Below are positions 8,453 through 16,873 of a DNA stretch of 64,000 bases, one piece after another (within the stretch, counting starts at the first letter, position 1; every line of letters begins with the position of its first letter). The DNA lies in assembly GCF_002953135.1 (NCBI RefSeq), contig NZ_CP026372.1, positions 2,666,001-2,730,000 on the forward strand, in the 5' to 3' direction. The notes under the pieces are model-generated. The model saw only the letters and a list, made by a program, of their open reading frames with translations. It searched no databases and had not been told where the DNA came from. The stretch is from Sphingobium sp. SCG-1 (GTDB taxonomy: Bacteria; Pseudomonadota; Alphaproteobacteria; Sphingomonadales; Sphingomonadaceae). A program made the translations under genes and the position numbers.

Positions 8453-9637
8453 ATGCCACGTAATTTGGTGCTATTGCTCGACGGCACGAGTAATGAGGTT
8501 AAGGGCAATCTGACCAATGTAGTGAAGCTCTATCGCTGCGCCGAACGCAGCGGCAATCAGCGCGTCTTCTATCATCCCGGCATCGGCACTGTGCCGCTGA
8601 CCACGGACTGGAGTCCTGCCGCGCAAAGCGCGATCGCGACGTTCGGGCTCGCCACTGGCTGGGGCCTCGATGCCAATATCCTCGCTGCCTATTGCTATCT
8701 GATCGATATCTATGAGCCGGACGATCGGATCTTTCTCTTCGGATTCAGCCGCGGCGCCTATACCGCACGCGCGGTTGCCGGCCTGATTCACCTGATCGGC
8801 CTGCTCGAACGCGATCAGCGCAACCTCGCCGAATATGCGCTCAAAGCATATAAACGCGCGCATCGGGAGGACCGGCTCGACATCGCCTGGCAGTTTCGTC
8901 GCGTGATCGGCGGGCGCCGGGTGCTGATCCATTTCCTAGGGGTCTGGGACACGGTCGCCTCGGTATTCGTGCGCCCGGGGTTGCTGCGCTTCCCCAGCCA
9001 ATCCTTCCTGCCGTACACTAAGTCAAACCCGAGCATCCGCGTCTTCCGCCAAGCAGCGGCGATCGATGAACGTCGACGCATGTTCCGGCTCTACCACTGG
9101 ACGCCGGACCAGAGTTTCAAGCCCGATCCGTTCGCCGACGCCGAAGGCGCGCAGGATCAGCAAACCGTCTGGTTCGCCGGGGATCATTCCGATGTCGGCG
9201 GCGGCTGGGTTGAGACCGAGAGTCAGATCGCCAAATTCCCGCTGATCTGGATGGCCCGCGAAGCACAGAAGCATGGCCTCGAACTCAACGAAGCGCTGTT
9301 CGATCATCTCGCTGAAGGGGATCCCCTCCCCGGTGGCAAGCGCATGTATGTCGCGCCCGATGCGAAAGGCCCAATTCATAACTCGATGACGGCCGCCTGG
9401 TGGCCGTTGGAATATCTTCCGAAGAACCGCAAATGGAAGCGCTTCCCGGAAAATGCGACGAGCGGCGGTTATTATCTACCGCGTGCGGAGCCGCGCAAAA
9501 TACCCGAAGGCGCGCTGCTGCATCACTCGGTGATCGAGCGGATGGCCATGGGCTATGAACCGGTCAACCTGCCGTCCGATTTCATGCCCGTGCCGCCAGA
9601 TCCCGAAACCTCTGTCCCGGATGAGAACGACCAATGA
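8453..9637 (+). CDS. DUF2235 alpha/beta-hydrolase-like protein
   Basis: A 394-residue DUF2235 protein, a group related to alpha/beta hydrolases and to the Tle1 phospholipase effectors of type VI secretion. Seen directly: the N-terminal LVLLLDGTSNE strand and turn, the nucleophile elbow GFSRGA (Ser99), and WFAGDHSDVGGGW, which supplies the expected Asp/His region. No signal peptide or membrane segment. Two ATG codons are adjacent; the second has the better distance to the AAGGGG ribosome-binding site at 8441-8446. The stop overlaps the next gene's start (ATGA). No vgrG, PAAR or adaptor genes are nearby, so a type VI effector role is not supported. Its place beside Hachiman makes a defence role plausible, with a lipid or ester as target; this is inference. 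Confidence 0.85.
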   Translation: MPRNLVLLLDGTSNEVKGNLTNVVKLYRCAERSGNQRVFYHPGIGTVPLTTDWSPAAQSAIATFGLATGWGLDANILAAYCYLIDIYEPDDRIFLFGFSRGAYTARAVAGLIHLIGLLERDQRNLAEYALKAYKRAHREDRLDIAWQFRRVIGGRRVLIHFLGVWDTVASVFVRPGLLRFPSQSFLPYTKSNPSIRVFRQAAAIDERRRMFRLYHWTPDQSFKPDPFADAEGAQDQQTVWFAGDHSDVGGGWVETESQIAKFPLIWMAREAQKHGLELNEALFDHLAEGDPLPGGKRMYVAPDAKGPIHNSMTAAWWPLEYLPKNRKWKRFPENATSGGYYLPRAEPRKIPEGALLHHSVIERMAMGYEPVNLPSDFMPVPPDPETSVPDENDQ

Positions 9638-11454
9638 TCGACCATCTCGAAATCGCGCAATCGGGCTATTTCCACCAGCGCAAGCGTCGGCTGTCTAACG
9701 ATGCGATCAATCGTCTTTTCACCACGCTGCGTGCGCAGGCGCGCCAGCCGTCGCAAAATCTGTTCCGCGCTGACCGGGTAGTGTTTGAGGACGCTCGCTA
9801 TTCGGCGATCTGCTTCTCATACGAACGCGACGTCTCCTTTCTCGCCCCGGAAGCCAATGTCGTCGAGCGGGTATATGGCTATGCGCTGATCGTCGAGCAT
9901 GGCCCGAACATCGCCGTGTTCAAATCCGGTATCGACCTGCCCTCGGCGTTCAAGACCGCCTATCTCGGCAAGATCGCCAACGAGCGGATCGAGCGCGCGA
10001 TCGCCAGGCAAGACGCGGTGTTCGAAAAGCTTCGCCTGCGCAACATGTCGATCTCGCCGCTTGCGCTGCGTTCCAAATCGCTAGAGGCGCGTGATCTCGA
10101 AAACGCGGTGGCGACCAGCAGTGCCAGCCGCTTCATTCCGCAAGCCTATAGCGTGCGGCGGGACGACGGGGTCTATTCCGCAACGCCGACCACGGGCCGG
10201 ATTTCGCTGCGCGCCGATCGCGCCGGGGTCGAAGAGACCGTCGCCTGGGCCGTCCAGATTTCGGAGTTGCTCCAAGCCGATGGCGGAGTGGTTGCTGGCT
10301 TCATCCGCAATTTTGCTCGCCCTGTCGAACTGACCGCGCTGCCCACCGATATCCGGCCGACTTTTGCCGGTATCGACACGATGGGCCTGGCCGACGCACT
10401 ATACAGCGCCGAGGACGGGATTCGCCTGATCCGCGAGGGCGCAGACGGGATCGAGGAACTGCCGCAGCCCGAGGCCGAAGCCGTGCTGGCGGCGCTCGAG
10501 CCGGCATTCCCGGTAGTCCGCCGCCGGCGCATTCACGAAGTCCGCGCCGAAGATGGAATCGCCCCAATCGCCACGCTGCGTATCGGCGCAACGCGGATCG
10601 CATTACGGGGCCTCGATCTCCCGTTGATCGCCGACATCTCAGTGGAGCGGCGTAGCCAGCCGCTTGGCGAGGACGTCAATGCGGTGCCGCTCTCGCGATA
10701 CCTCGACCGGGAAAATCTGTTCACGATCCTCTTCAGCGACCTTGCCCTCGCCTATATCGACGGTGCGCTGTTCCGCGACGAGGCGCTGGCTGGCGGCGGC
10801 GCCTCGCTGCTCGCACATCTCCGGGCCGACGCATCGCTTGCCCAAACCACTAGCGAAAAGGGCGTGTTCGCTGTCGGCCAGATCGAATTTGCGCAAGGCT
10901 GTGTGTTCCGCTCGGTGGTCGATACGATCGCGGACGGGGACGACGTGCTGCTCTGCGATGATCTTGGGGATGAATGGGCCGACTTTATCGGGGTAAGTAC
11001 ACAGAGCAACCCTACCATGATCAGCTTTTACCATGCCAAGCATGGCAACCAGTCGCTTAGCGCGTCGGCCTTTCACGAGTCGGTTGGCCAAGCGATCAAG
11101 AATCTTGGCCGGATGAGCCTGCCGGCGGACATGCTGCCCAACAAGCTGATGGGCTGGGACAACCGGTATCGCAACAACGGCGTCCAGACAGACATTGCCC
11201 GAATGATCCGCGGCGGAACCCCGCAAGAGATTTCCGAGAAGCTCGACGTGGTCCGCGCCGCTCCAGATGTGCTGCAGCGGGTGTTTATCGTAACCTCCTC
11301 GCTCAGCCGCGCACAGGTGGAAGGTGTTCTGGCCGCAGTCGTGCAGGGAACAGCCCCGTCTCCGCACTTCGTCCAACTTTATTGGCTGTTGATGAGCTAC
11401 TTCTCGGCCTGTGTTGAGATGGGTGTCCGGGGATATGTGGTGTGCCGCCCATAA
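9634..11454 (+). CDS. Unknown 606-residue protein with a restriction-endonuclease-like C-terminus
   Basis: I do not recognise a named family. The first ~400 residues are mixed alpha/beta without familiar motifs. Residues ~438-494 carry a pattern that fits a PD-(D/E)xK-type nuclease core: acidic residues in CDDLGDEWADFIG (441-453), then a strand ending in YHAKHG with Lys469, then a helix with ASAFHESVGQAIKNLG (477-492). A C-terminal ~110 residues follow. The gene overlaps the DUF2235 gene by four bases (ATGA), so the two proteins are made together and probably act together. The arrangement of a hydrolase and a putative nuclease next to Hachiman suggests a two-component defence module. The nuclease assignment rests on motif spacing only. 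Confidence 0.75.
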   Translation: MIDHLEIAQSGYFHQRKRRLSNDAINRLFTTLRAQARQPSQNLFRADRVVFEDARYSAICFSYERDVSFLAPEANVVERVYGYALIVEHGPNIAVFKSGIDLPSAFKTAYLGKIANERIERAIARQDAVFEKLRLRNMSISPLALRSKSLEARDLENAVATSSASRFIPQAYSVRRDDGVYSATPTTGRISLRADRAGVEETVAWAVQISELLQADGGVVAGFIRNFARPVELTALPTDIRPTFAGIDTMGLADALYSAEDGIRLIREGADGIEELPQPEAEAVLAALEPAFPVVRRRRIHEVRAEDGIAPIATLRIGATRIALRGLDLPLIADISVERRSQPLGEDVNAVPLSRYLDRENLFTILFSDLALAYIDGALFRDEALAGGGASLLAHLRADASLAQTTSEKGVFAVGQIEFAQGCVFRSVVDTIADGDDVLLCDDLGDEWADFIGVSTQSNPTMISFYHAKHGNQSLSASAFHESVGQAIKNLGRMSLPADMLPNKLMGWDNRYRNNGVQTDIARMIRGGTPQEISEKLDVVRAAPDVLQRVFIVTSSLSRAQVEGVLAAVVQGTAPSPHFVQLYWLLMSYFSACVEMGVRGYVVCRP

Positions 11455-12066
11455 GGTGGGCGACGGCCGAACGCTCCGGACGGACATAGGTGTTTGCCAA
11501 TCTCAGGGCGGCCCCGGGTTCCGGTACTTGACCGAACCGCGAGTGGGCCGATCTGCTGACGACCCCTCGATTAGCGTCATCAACTCCTACAGCGAGCGCG
11601 AAGTTCGCCGACGAGCAGCAAATGGCAGCGTTCAGACACGGCGCCAACGCGGTCAGAAATCGCAAGCTGATAGGCCGGTCCACCGTCTGAAGGGTCCGTT
11701 ATCTGATTTGCGCTATTGAAAGTGAAAGGCGCCGTTCCAGATCGTCCGACCTTTCGGACGTTGAGAAGCCGGCAATCGCACGTTGGCCTATGTCCGCCTA
11801 CCGGGAATGAAAAAGCGATCGGGAAGGACTGCAAAGGGTCGTTTGCGACTCTGCACATGTCGAAGGGTGAATAGGCAACGTCCTTGGCCAGAGGACGGAA
11901 TGATGTAATGCGTGCCACTGCCGGAATGTGACGAAGCAGAATGCCGAGATCTCTGGGTGGCAGAGCGCAGAGCGTTTGTTTGCTGCCTAGGCGGTGCACC
12001 ACTACGCTGGTCATGATGGCGGCAGCGAACAGCGGCGAGCTGCGAAAACACTGCAATGGATGTGCG
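11455..12066. other. Intergenic, no gene; contains a dispersed-repeat copy
   Basis: About 610 bases between the defence island and rsgA. Open frames on both strands here lack ribosome-binding sites and family resemblance. A degraded copy of the window's dispersed ~55-bp repeat lies at 11788-11843. The in-frame extension upstream of rsgA (from 11941) is not likely translated, because RsgA proteins begin at the later ATG. Confidence 0.5.
11788..11843 (+). repeat. Dispersed ~55-bp repeat, copy 1
   Basis: It begins with GTCCGC and ends with CTGCAAAGGGTCG, the same block order as the other copies in this window (18806, 26667, 29817, 31674, 33107, 38131). It is one of the more diverged copies and lies in non-coding DNA. 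Confidence 0.6.
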
Positions 12067-13092
12067 ATGGGTCAGACTTTGGAAGATCTTGGGTGGCGGC
12101 CCTTTTTCAGCGCGCAAATTTCGGAAGCTGATGGTGCCGGATGTCATCCCGCGCGCGTGACGGCGGTTCATCGCGGCAAAATTGCTGTGGCGGGCGCAGG
12201 AACGATGCGACTGATCCCACCCTATGTCGCCGACGCTTCCGTTCCTGAAGATCATCCCACGGTAGGCGACTGGTTGCTGGTCGATGATGTGACGCTGGAG
12301 GTCCGGCGCGTCCTTCAGCGCGAAAACCTGTTCAAGCGGCAGGCGCCAGGCACTGATAAAAAGACGCAACTGATCGCTGCGAACGTCGATACGCTCTTTG
12401 TCGTGGCCTCCTGCAACAAGGATTTCAGCACAGCACGTCTGGAACGGTATCTGGTGCTGGCGCAGGAAGTCGGCGTGCAGCCGGTCGTCATCCTCACCAA
12501 GACGGACCTGACGGACGCGCCAGAAGTTTTCGTGGCAGCGGTACGGGATCTGCGACCGGGGCTGCTGATCGAAGCCGTCAACGGGCGTGATCCCGTCAGC
12601 ATCGCGCGCCTTGCCACCTGGTGCGGCAGAGGCCAGACCGTGGCCCTTGTCGGCTCCTCTGGCGTTGGCAAATCGACGCTGGTCAATAGTCTGCGTGGCT
12701 CCGACGGCATAATGACGCAGGCCGTCCGCAAGGGGGACGACACGGGGCGCCATACGACTACGGTGCGAGAGATGCACCGGCTGGCGGGGGGCGGCTGGTT
12801 GCTCGATACCCCCGGCATGCGCGAATTGCAGCTGACCGATGCAGGATCGGGCATTGCCGAGATTTTCGACGATTTCGTCGAGGCCGCCGAGCATTGCCGT
12901 TTTTCCAACTGCACGCATGAGGTGGAACCGGGCTGCGCCGTTCGCGCGGCCATATCCGACGGAAAGCTGTCATCCGCACGCCTGGATCGCTGGCGCAGGC
13001 TGGGGAACGAGGAAATCTATAATACGGCAAGCCCAACTGAACGGCGCGCCCTTGATCGCATCGCGACAAGAGTTTCAATCAAAAAGAAATAA
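12067..13092 (+). CDS. rsgA: Ribosome small-subunit GTPase RsgA
   Basis: A 341-residue circularly permuted GTPase that checks late 30S ribosome maturation in the cytoplasm. The order of motifs is the permuted one: an N-terminal OB domain, G4 as TKTD (144-147), then G1 GSSGVGKS (196-203), then G3 DTPGMRE. A cysteine/histidine zinc cluster (CRFSNCTHEVEPGC) follows as expected. I chose the ATG at 12067 because family members begin with a few residues before the OB domain; an open extension of 42 codons upstream has no family resemblance. It stands alone, downstream of the defence island and upstream of an integrase relic. The N-terminal hydrophilic part is slightly long but all functional motifs are intact. 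Confidence 0.93.
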   Translation: MGQTLEDLGWRPFFSAQISEADGAGCHPARVTAVHRGKIAVAGAGTMRLIPPYVADASVPEDHPTVGDWLLVDDVTLEVRRVLQRENLFKRQAPGTDKKTQLIAANVDTLFVVASCNKDFSTARLERYLVLAQEVGVQPVVILTKTDLTDAPEVFVAAVRDLRPGLLIEAVNGRDPVSIARLATWCGRGQTVALVGSSGVGKSTLVNSLRGSDGIMTQAVRKGDDTGRHTTTVREMHRLAGGGWLLDTPGMRELQLTDAGSGIAEIFDDFVEAAEHCRFSNCTHEVEPGCAVRAAISDGKLSSARLDRWRRLGNEEIYNTASPTERRALDRIATRVSIKKK

Positions 13093-13127
13093 GCCGTAAG
13101 CCTGCAACGATCCCTTCCACAACCTAA

Positions 13128-13150
13128 GCGGAACGTCTGCACTTGGCGAC
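13128..13150 (+). repeat. Partial dispersed repeat ahead of the integrase relic
   Basis: GCGGAACGTCTGCA followed by TTGGCGAC resembles the 3' half of the dispersed repeat. It lies about 90 bases before the decayed integrase, mirroring the full copy that lies just upstream of the intact integrase at 18.9 kb. This suggests both integrase copies arrived with the same flanking DNA. Confidence 0.45.
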
Positions 13151-13237
13151 GGAAATCTAGCTTATGAAGGGCTACTAAGGGTCCGCCCTCCTATGGCGCG
13201 CTTTGCCTATGGCCATCATGGCAATAGGAGAATTGTC

Positions 13238-13557
13238 ATGGGATTATCAGAATTTGATCGCCGCTCGCGAGCGGGTATCATGGAATGCGGGACGCAGAGT
13301 CGGAGCGAAGCGCGCCCTCAAGTCCCGCCAGACTTGCGCAGTCCGTTTCTATCTGGATCAACACGGCCGGCTTCGAGATCGAGCGCTTTTTGATCTGGCT
13401 ATCGACAGAAAACTGCGCGGTTGCGATCTACAAGGCGACAGGAAATCTCCGCGCTGTCCAGATCCTTCTTGGGCACACGAAGATTGAAAGCACGGTTCGA
13501 TACCCCGGTGTTGATGTAGAGGATGCCCTGACCTTGGCGGAGGGAACAGAGATATAG
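13238..13557 (+). pseudogene. Decayed copy of a small tyrosine recombinase
   Basis: This is a broken relative of the intact integrase at 18916-19548. The ATGGGATTATCAGA start and the AGGAG ribosome-binding site are conserved, but a 2-base deletion near codon 10 shifts the frame, and about 300 bases in the middle are gone: the sequence encoding LRGCD runs directly into that encoding YKATGNLRAVQ. The C-terminal part, with LLGH and the tyrosine in VRY, survives in another frame. The junction shares a few bases (GATC) with both sides, which fits slippage or microhomology deletion. It cannot make active enzyme, because the His-x-x-Arg box and the lysine hairpin lie in the deleted part. Confidence 0.85.
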
Positions 13558-13918
13558 AAGTTGGCTGCCTCCTTGTGGCTGCGACGGAGCCAGCCTCCAT
13601 CATGACCGTTAACGTGTGCCCTTGGGCGCCAATACAGAACAAATAACGCTCATCCGTTCAGTGTAGTATCTTGAAGATGTCGCGTGCGCACGTACGCATC
13701 TCGTCAGATCAAGATGACGCCCGTCTTTTCCGTCTTTCCTGCACCACCGATCCATCTTGCTGCAGAATATGGTCATGCTTAAGGGGATAAATGTTGCACC
13801 GCCGCAACATAATTCAGAATTGTGACACTCGAGTATACAACATCGCAGTATTGCGATTGCCAGCTTTGAAACATAGGCCCAAAACCGCCCTATATTATGA
13901 GTGATGGGGGCTAAATTC
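13558..13918. other. Intergenic region ahead of a TonB receptor gene
   Basis: No gene is seen. Two short dyads stand out: CGTGCGCACG near 13683-13692 and GTTGC-ACCGCC-GCAAC at 13793-13808. Either could be a regulator site for the receptor gene that follows. A TATATT box near 13891 could serve as a -10 element, but its -35 partner is poor. Confidence 0.4.
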
Positions 13919-16786
13919 ATGTTGAAGACCTTACTTCGGTGCAGCACCGTTTTGCCTGTATTGGCGTTCGCAACTGCGGCAATGGCGCAGGATACTAGTG
14001 CTGCTGCTCCTCAGGCGGAAGAGGGGGGCGAGGCGATCATTGTTACCGGATCGCGCATCCGCCAGAATCCGCTTGAGCAGGATTCCCCGGTCATCACTAT
14101 CGACCAGACGGCGCTAGCCCGCACTGGCCTGTCGGCAGTGGCCGATGTGCTGCAGCGGCTGCCCAGCGCTTCGGGTGGTCTTAACTCGAAGGTCAACAAC
14201 AGCGGCAATATCGGCAACCCACCAGACGGCGGTGGCGTTGGCGCGGGTTCGGCGGAAATTGAGCTGCGTTATCTGCAGGCCAAGCGTACGCTGGTGCTTG
14301 TCGACGGCGTTCGTTACATTAACGGCACGAGCGGCAGCGGTATTCCCTCGACGGTAGATCTGAATACGATCCCCGCCAATATGATCGAGCGCATCGAGGT
14401 GCTCCAGTCCGGCCAATCGCCGCTGTATGGCTCGGACGCGCTTGCGGGCGTTGTCAACGTCATCACCAAGTCGCAGCAGGACGGCCTGCAGGCCTCCGCC
14501 CAGTTCGGCACCTTCCGTCAGGGTGACGGCCACACGCAGGACTATCAGCTAAGCTATGGCATCAATGGTCCGACGACGCACATCGTCATCGGCGGCAGCT
14601 ATGTTAAGCAGGAAGCGGTGCGGACGCGCGATCGCCGTACGTCGCAGTTTCCCAATCCCGGTCAGACCAGCTGTACCGATCCGGTCGGCGGCTGCTCCAG
14701 CGCGACGGTGAATGGCTTTATCGATCTGGGCAGCGGGTCGGTGCTGACGCCAAAGAATCCGCCGCTCAATGGCCGTGGCCGTTACGATCCGCTGAACCCG
14801 ACCGGCCCAAACAGCGACTTCCGTGCGCTGACGACGGCGGATCGCTTCAACTTCTCGCCCTTCAACTACTTCCTCACGCCTTCGGAGCGTTACGGCGCGT
14901 TCATCAGCGCGAAACAGGAATTGAGCGACAGCGTCAACTTCCGCGCAAAGCTGGTCTACAACCGCCGCAATTCGCAGAACCAGGCGGCGTTCCTGCCGCT
15001 CTTCGTTGGCCCGGACGCCGGCAACGGCAATCTGCTCGACACGATCTCGATCGATGCGACCAACCCCTTCAACCCGTTCGGTTACACCTTGTCGGCAGGC
15101 GGTAACGGCCAGCCCGCGACATATTCGACGGTACGCCGCCGTCTAGTCGAAGCAGGGCAGCGTACCTACAGCCAGCGCGTCGATACGATGACGGCCACCG
15201 CAGGACTGGACGGGTCGTTCGATATTGGTGACCACAAATGGTATTGGGACGCTACGGCTATCGTCGGGTTCAACGATGCGCATCAGACATTCACCGGCAA
15301 CATCAACGCTGCAAACCTGGCGCAGGCGCTGGGACCAGTCGGCAACTGCACCGGACCGTGCGTACCGTTCAACATCTTCGGCGGGGCAGGGTCCGTCACG
15401 CCGGCGATGCTGGCTTTCATCGGCTTCACCGAAAAGGATCGCAGCAGCCAGCAACTGCAGGACTACACCGCGAACCTTTCGGGTGAGCTGTTCGATCTTC
15501 CCGCTGGCCCCGTCGGCGTCGCCATTGGTTACGAGCATCGCTACCAGCGCGGCACGTTCACGCCGGACGCCATCATCACGGCAGGCCTGGGCGCGGACAT
15601 CCCTGCACAACCGGCGCGCGGCAAGTATAACTCGGACGAAGTCTATGCCGAGTTGCGCGTACCTGTGCTGAAGGACACGCCGTTCTTCCACTCGCTCGAT
15701 CTGGACGGCGCGGTGCGCCATTCCAATTACTCGACCAGCGGCAGCAACACGTCGCTGACCGGCAGCGTGTTGTGGAAGCCGGTCGCGGACTTCCTGTTGC
15801 GCGGCTCCTATGCCGAAGGCTTCCGGGCACCAAGCATCGGTGAACTGTTCGGCGCAGCGTCGCGGTCGGACGCGCCGATCGACGATCCATGCACCAGCGC
15901 TGCGGGCGGTCTGTTTGCTGGCAACGCGACGGTTCGCACGAACTGCATCGCCAACGGCGTGCCTGCCAGCGGCAGTTATGCCGAGCCGACCGGCGGTCAG
16001 TTGGGCGTTTTGACGGGCGGCAACACCAACCTGAAGCCGGAAACGTCAAAGACCTGGCTGTTCGGTGGCGTCTACAGCCCGTCATGGGCGCGCAACGGCG
16101 GTTTCGCCAGTTTGCTTAGCCTTGAAGTCAACTATTACGACATCAAGGTGAGCGATGCGATCGCCAACATAGCGCCGCAGACGACGCTGTCGCGCTGTGC
16201 CTTGAGCGGCGACGCGCTGAGTTGTGCTTCGGTAATCCGCGTGGCCAGCGGCAACATTGCCCGCATCAACGGCGTGCTGCAGAACATCGGCAGCATCAAG
16301 ACGAAGGGCATCGACGTAACGTTCAACTATCGCACGCCGGAGACTTCGGCGGGCATGTTCGGGCTGGCGGTCAATGGCAACTTCCTGCTGCGCTACAACG
16401 AAACTTTCCCGAGCGCGACGGGCTTCGACACGACCAGCTATCGCGGAACGACGCGCGGCTTCCCCGACCAGTCCTACCCCAAGTTCAAGGGCAACGCAGT
16501 GGTCGACTGGTCGCTGGGTGACATAGCGGCATCCTTCACTGGCCGCTATATCCGCGGCGTCGTCGAAGCCGATGGCAACAAGCTTGGCAACACCTTTTAT
16601 GGTGATGTGCAGTTGAGCTTCACGCCGTCCTTCCTGGACAAGCGTACCGTCTTCACGATCGGCGTGAACAACGTGTTCAACCAGGATCCACCGGCGTGCA
16701 ACACCTGCACCGGTCCGAACTACGATCCCACGACCTATGACGTGCCTGGCCAGTTCGGGTACGCGCGGATCAGCTACAAGATGTAA
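13919..16786 (+). CDS. TonB-dependent outer-membrane receptor
   Basis: A 955-residue outer-membrane receptor. A signal peptide (MLKTLLRC... ending AMAQ) is followed by a short linker, the IIVTGSRIRQN plug start, a plug domain to about residue 180 (VLVDGVRYI, IERIEVLQSGQSPLYGSDA), and a long beta-barrel ending in an aromatic-poor YARISYKM tail. I chose the ATG at 13919 for the GGGGG ribosome-binding site 8 bases upstream; a GTG at 13901 and ATG at 13904 are possible but would lengthen the signal peptide. It imports an unknown substrate. It converges on a DUF885 gene with a shared terminator, and both lie between two integrase copies. Internal Cys pairs in the barrel loops are visible. Confidence 0.92.
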   Translation: MLKTLLRCSTVLPVLAFATAAMAQDTSAAAPQAEEGGEAIIVTGSRIRQNPLEQDSPVITIDQTALARTGLSAVADVLQRLPSASGGLNSKVNNSGNIGNPPDGGGVGAGSAEIELRYLQAKRTLVLVDGVRYINGTSGSGIPSTVDLNTIPANMIERIEVLQSGQSPLYGSDALAGVVNVITKSQQDGLQASAQFGTFRQGDGHTQDYQLSYGINGPTTHIVIGGSYVKQEAVRTRDRRTSQFPNPGQTSCTDPVGGCSSATVNGFIDLGSGSVLTPKNPPLNGRGRYDPLNPTGPNSDFRALTTADRFNFSPFNYFLTPSERYGAFISAKQELSDSVNFRAKLVYNRRNSQNQAAFLPLFVGPDAGNGNLLDTISIDATNPFNPFGYTLSAGGNGQPATYSTVRRRLVEAGQRTYSQRVDTMTATAGLDGSFDIGDHKWYWDATAIVGFNDAHQTFTGNINAANLAQALGPVGNCTGPCVPFNIFGGAGSVTPAMLAFIGFTEKDRSSQQLQDYTANLSGELFDLPAGPVGVAIGYEHRYQRGTFTPDAIITAGLGADIPAQPARGKYNSDEVYAELRVPVLKDTPFFHSLDLDGAVRHSNYSTSGSNTSLTGSVLWKPVADFLLRGSYAEGFRAPSIGELFGAASRSDAPIDDPCTSAAGGLFAGNATVRTNCIANGVPASGSYAEPTGGQLGVLTGGNTNLKPETSKTWLFGGVYSPSWARNGGFASLLSLEVNYYDIKVSDAIANIAPQTTLSRCALSGDALSCASVIRVASGNIARINGVLQNIGSIKTKGIDVTFNYRTPETSAGMFGLAVNGNFLLRYNETFPSATGFDTTSYRGTTRGFPDQSYPKFKGNAVVDWSLGDIAASFTGRYIRGVVEADGNKLGNTFYGDVQLSFTPSFLDKRTVFTIGVNNVFNQDPPACNTCTGPNYDPTTYDVPGQFGYARISYKM

Positions 16787-16808
16787 GCTGGCTGCCTAGC
16801 GCTCTAGT

Positions 16809-16849
16809 AAAGAAGGGGCCGCTACCTGATTGGTAGCGGCCCCTTCTTT
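16809..16849. terminator. Bidirectional rho-independent terminator
   Basis: A perfect 18-bp stem (arms 16809-16826 and 16832-16849, starting AAAGAAGGGGCC) with a 5-base TGATT loop. The A-rich/T-rich ends let it work on both strands. It sits between the convergent TonB receptor and DUF885 genes. Confidence 0.93.
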
Positions 16850-16873
16850 AGCTTCGTAAGCAATCTGGACCGG

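Noticed and set aside
8453..9637. DUF2235 protein as a type VI secretion lipase effector
   Set aside because: No vgrG, PAAR, adaptor or immunity-like periplasmic gene is nearby, and the partner gene does not look like an immunity protein.
11788..12918. A 376-codon open frame antisense to rsgA
   Set aside because: It runs opposite a clearly conserved gene, has no family resemblance and no ribosome-binding site; long antisense frames are common in GC-rich DNA.
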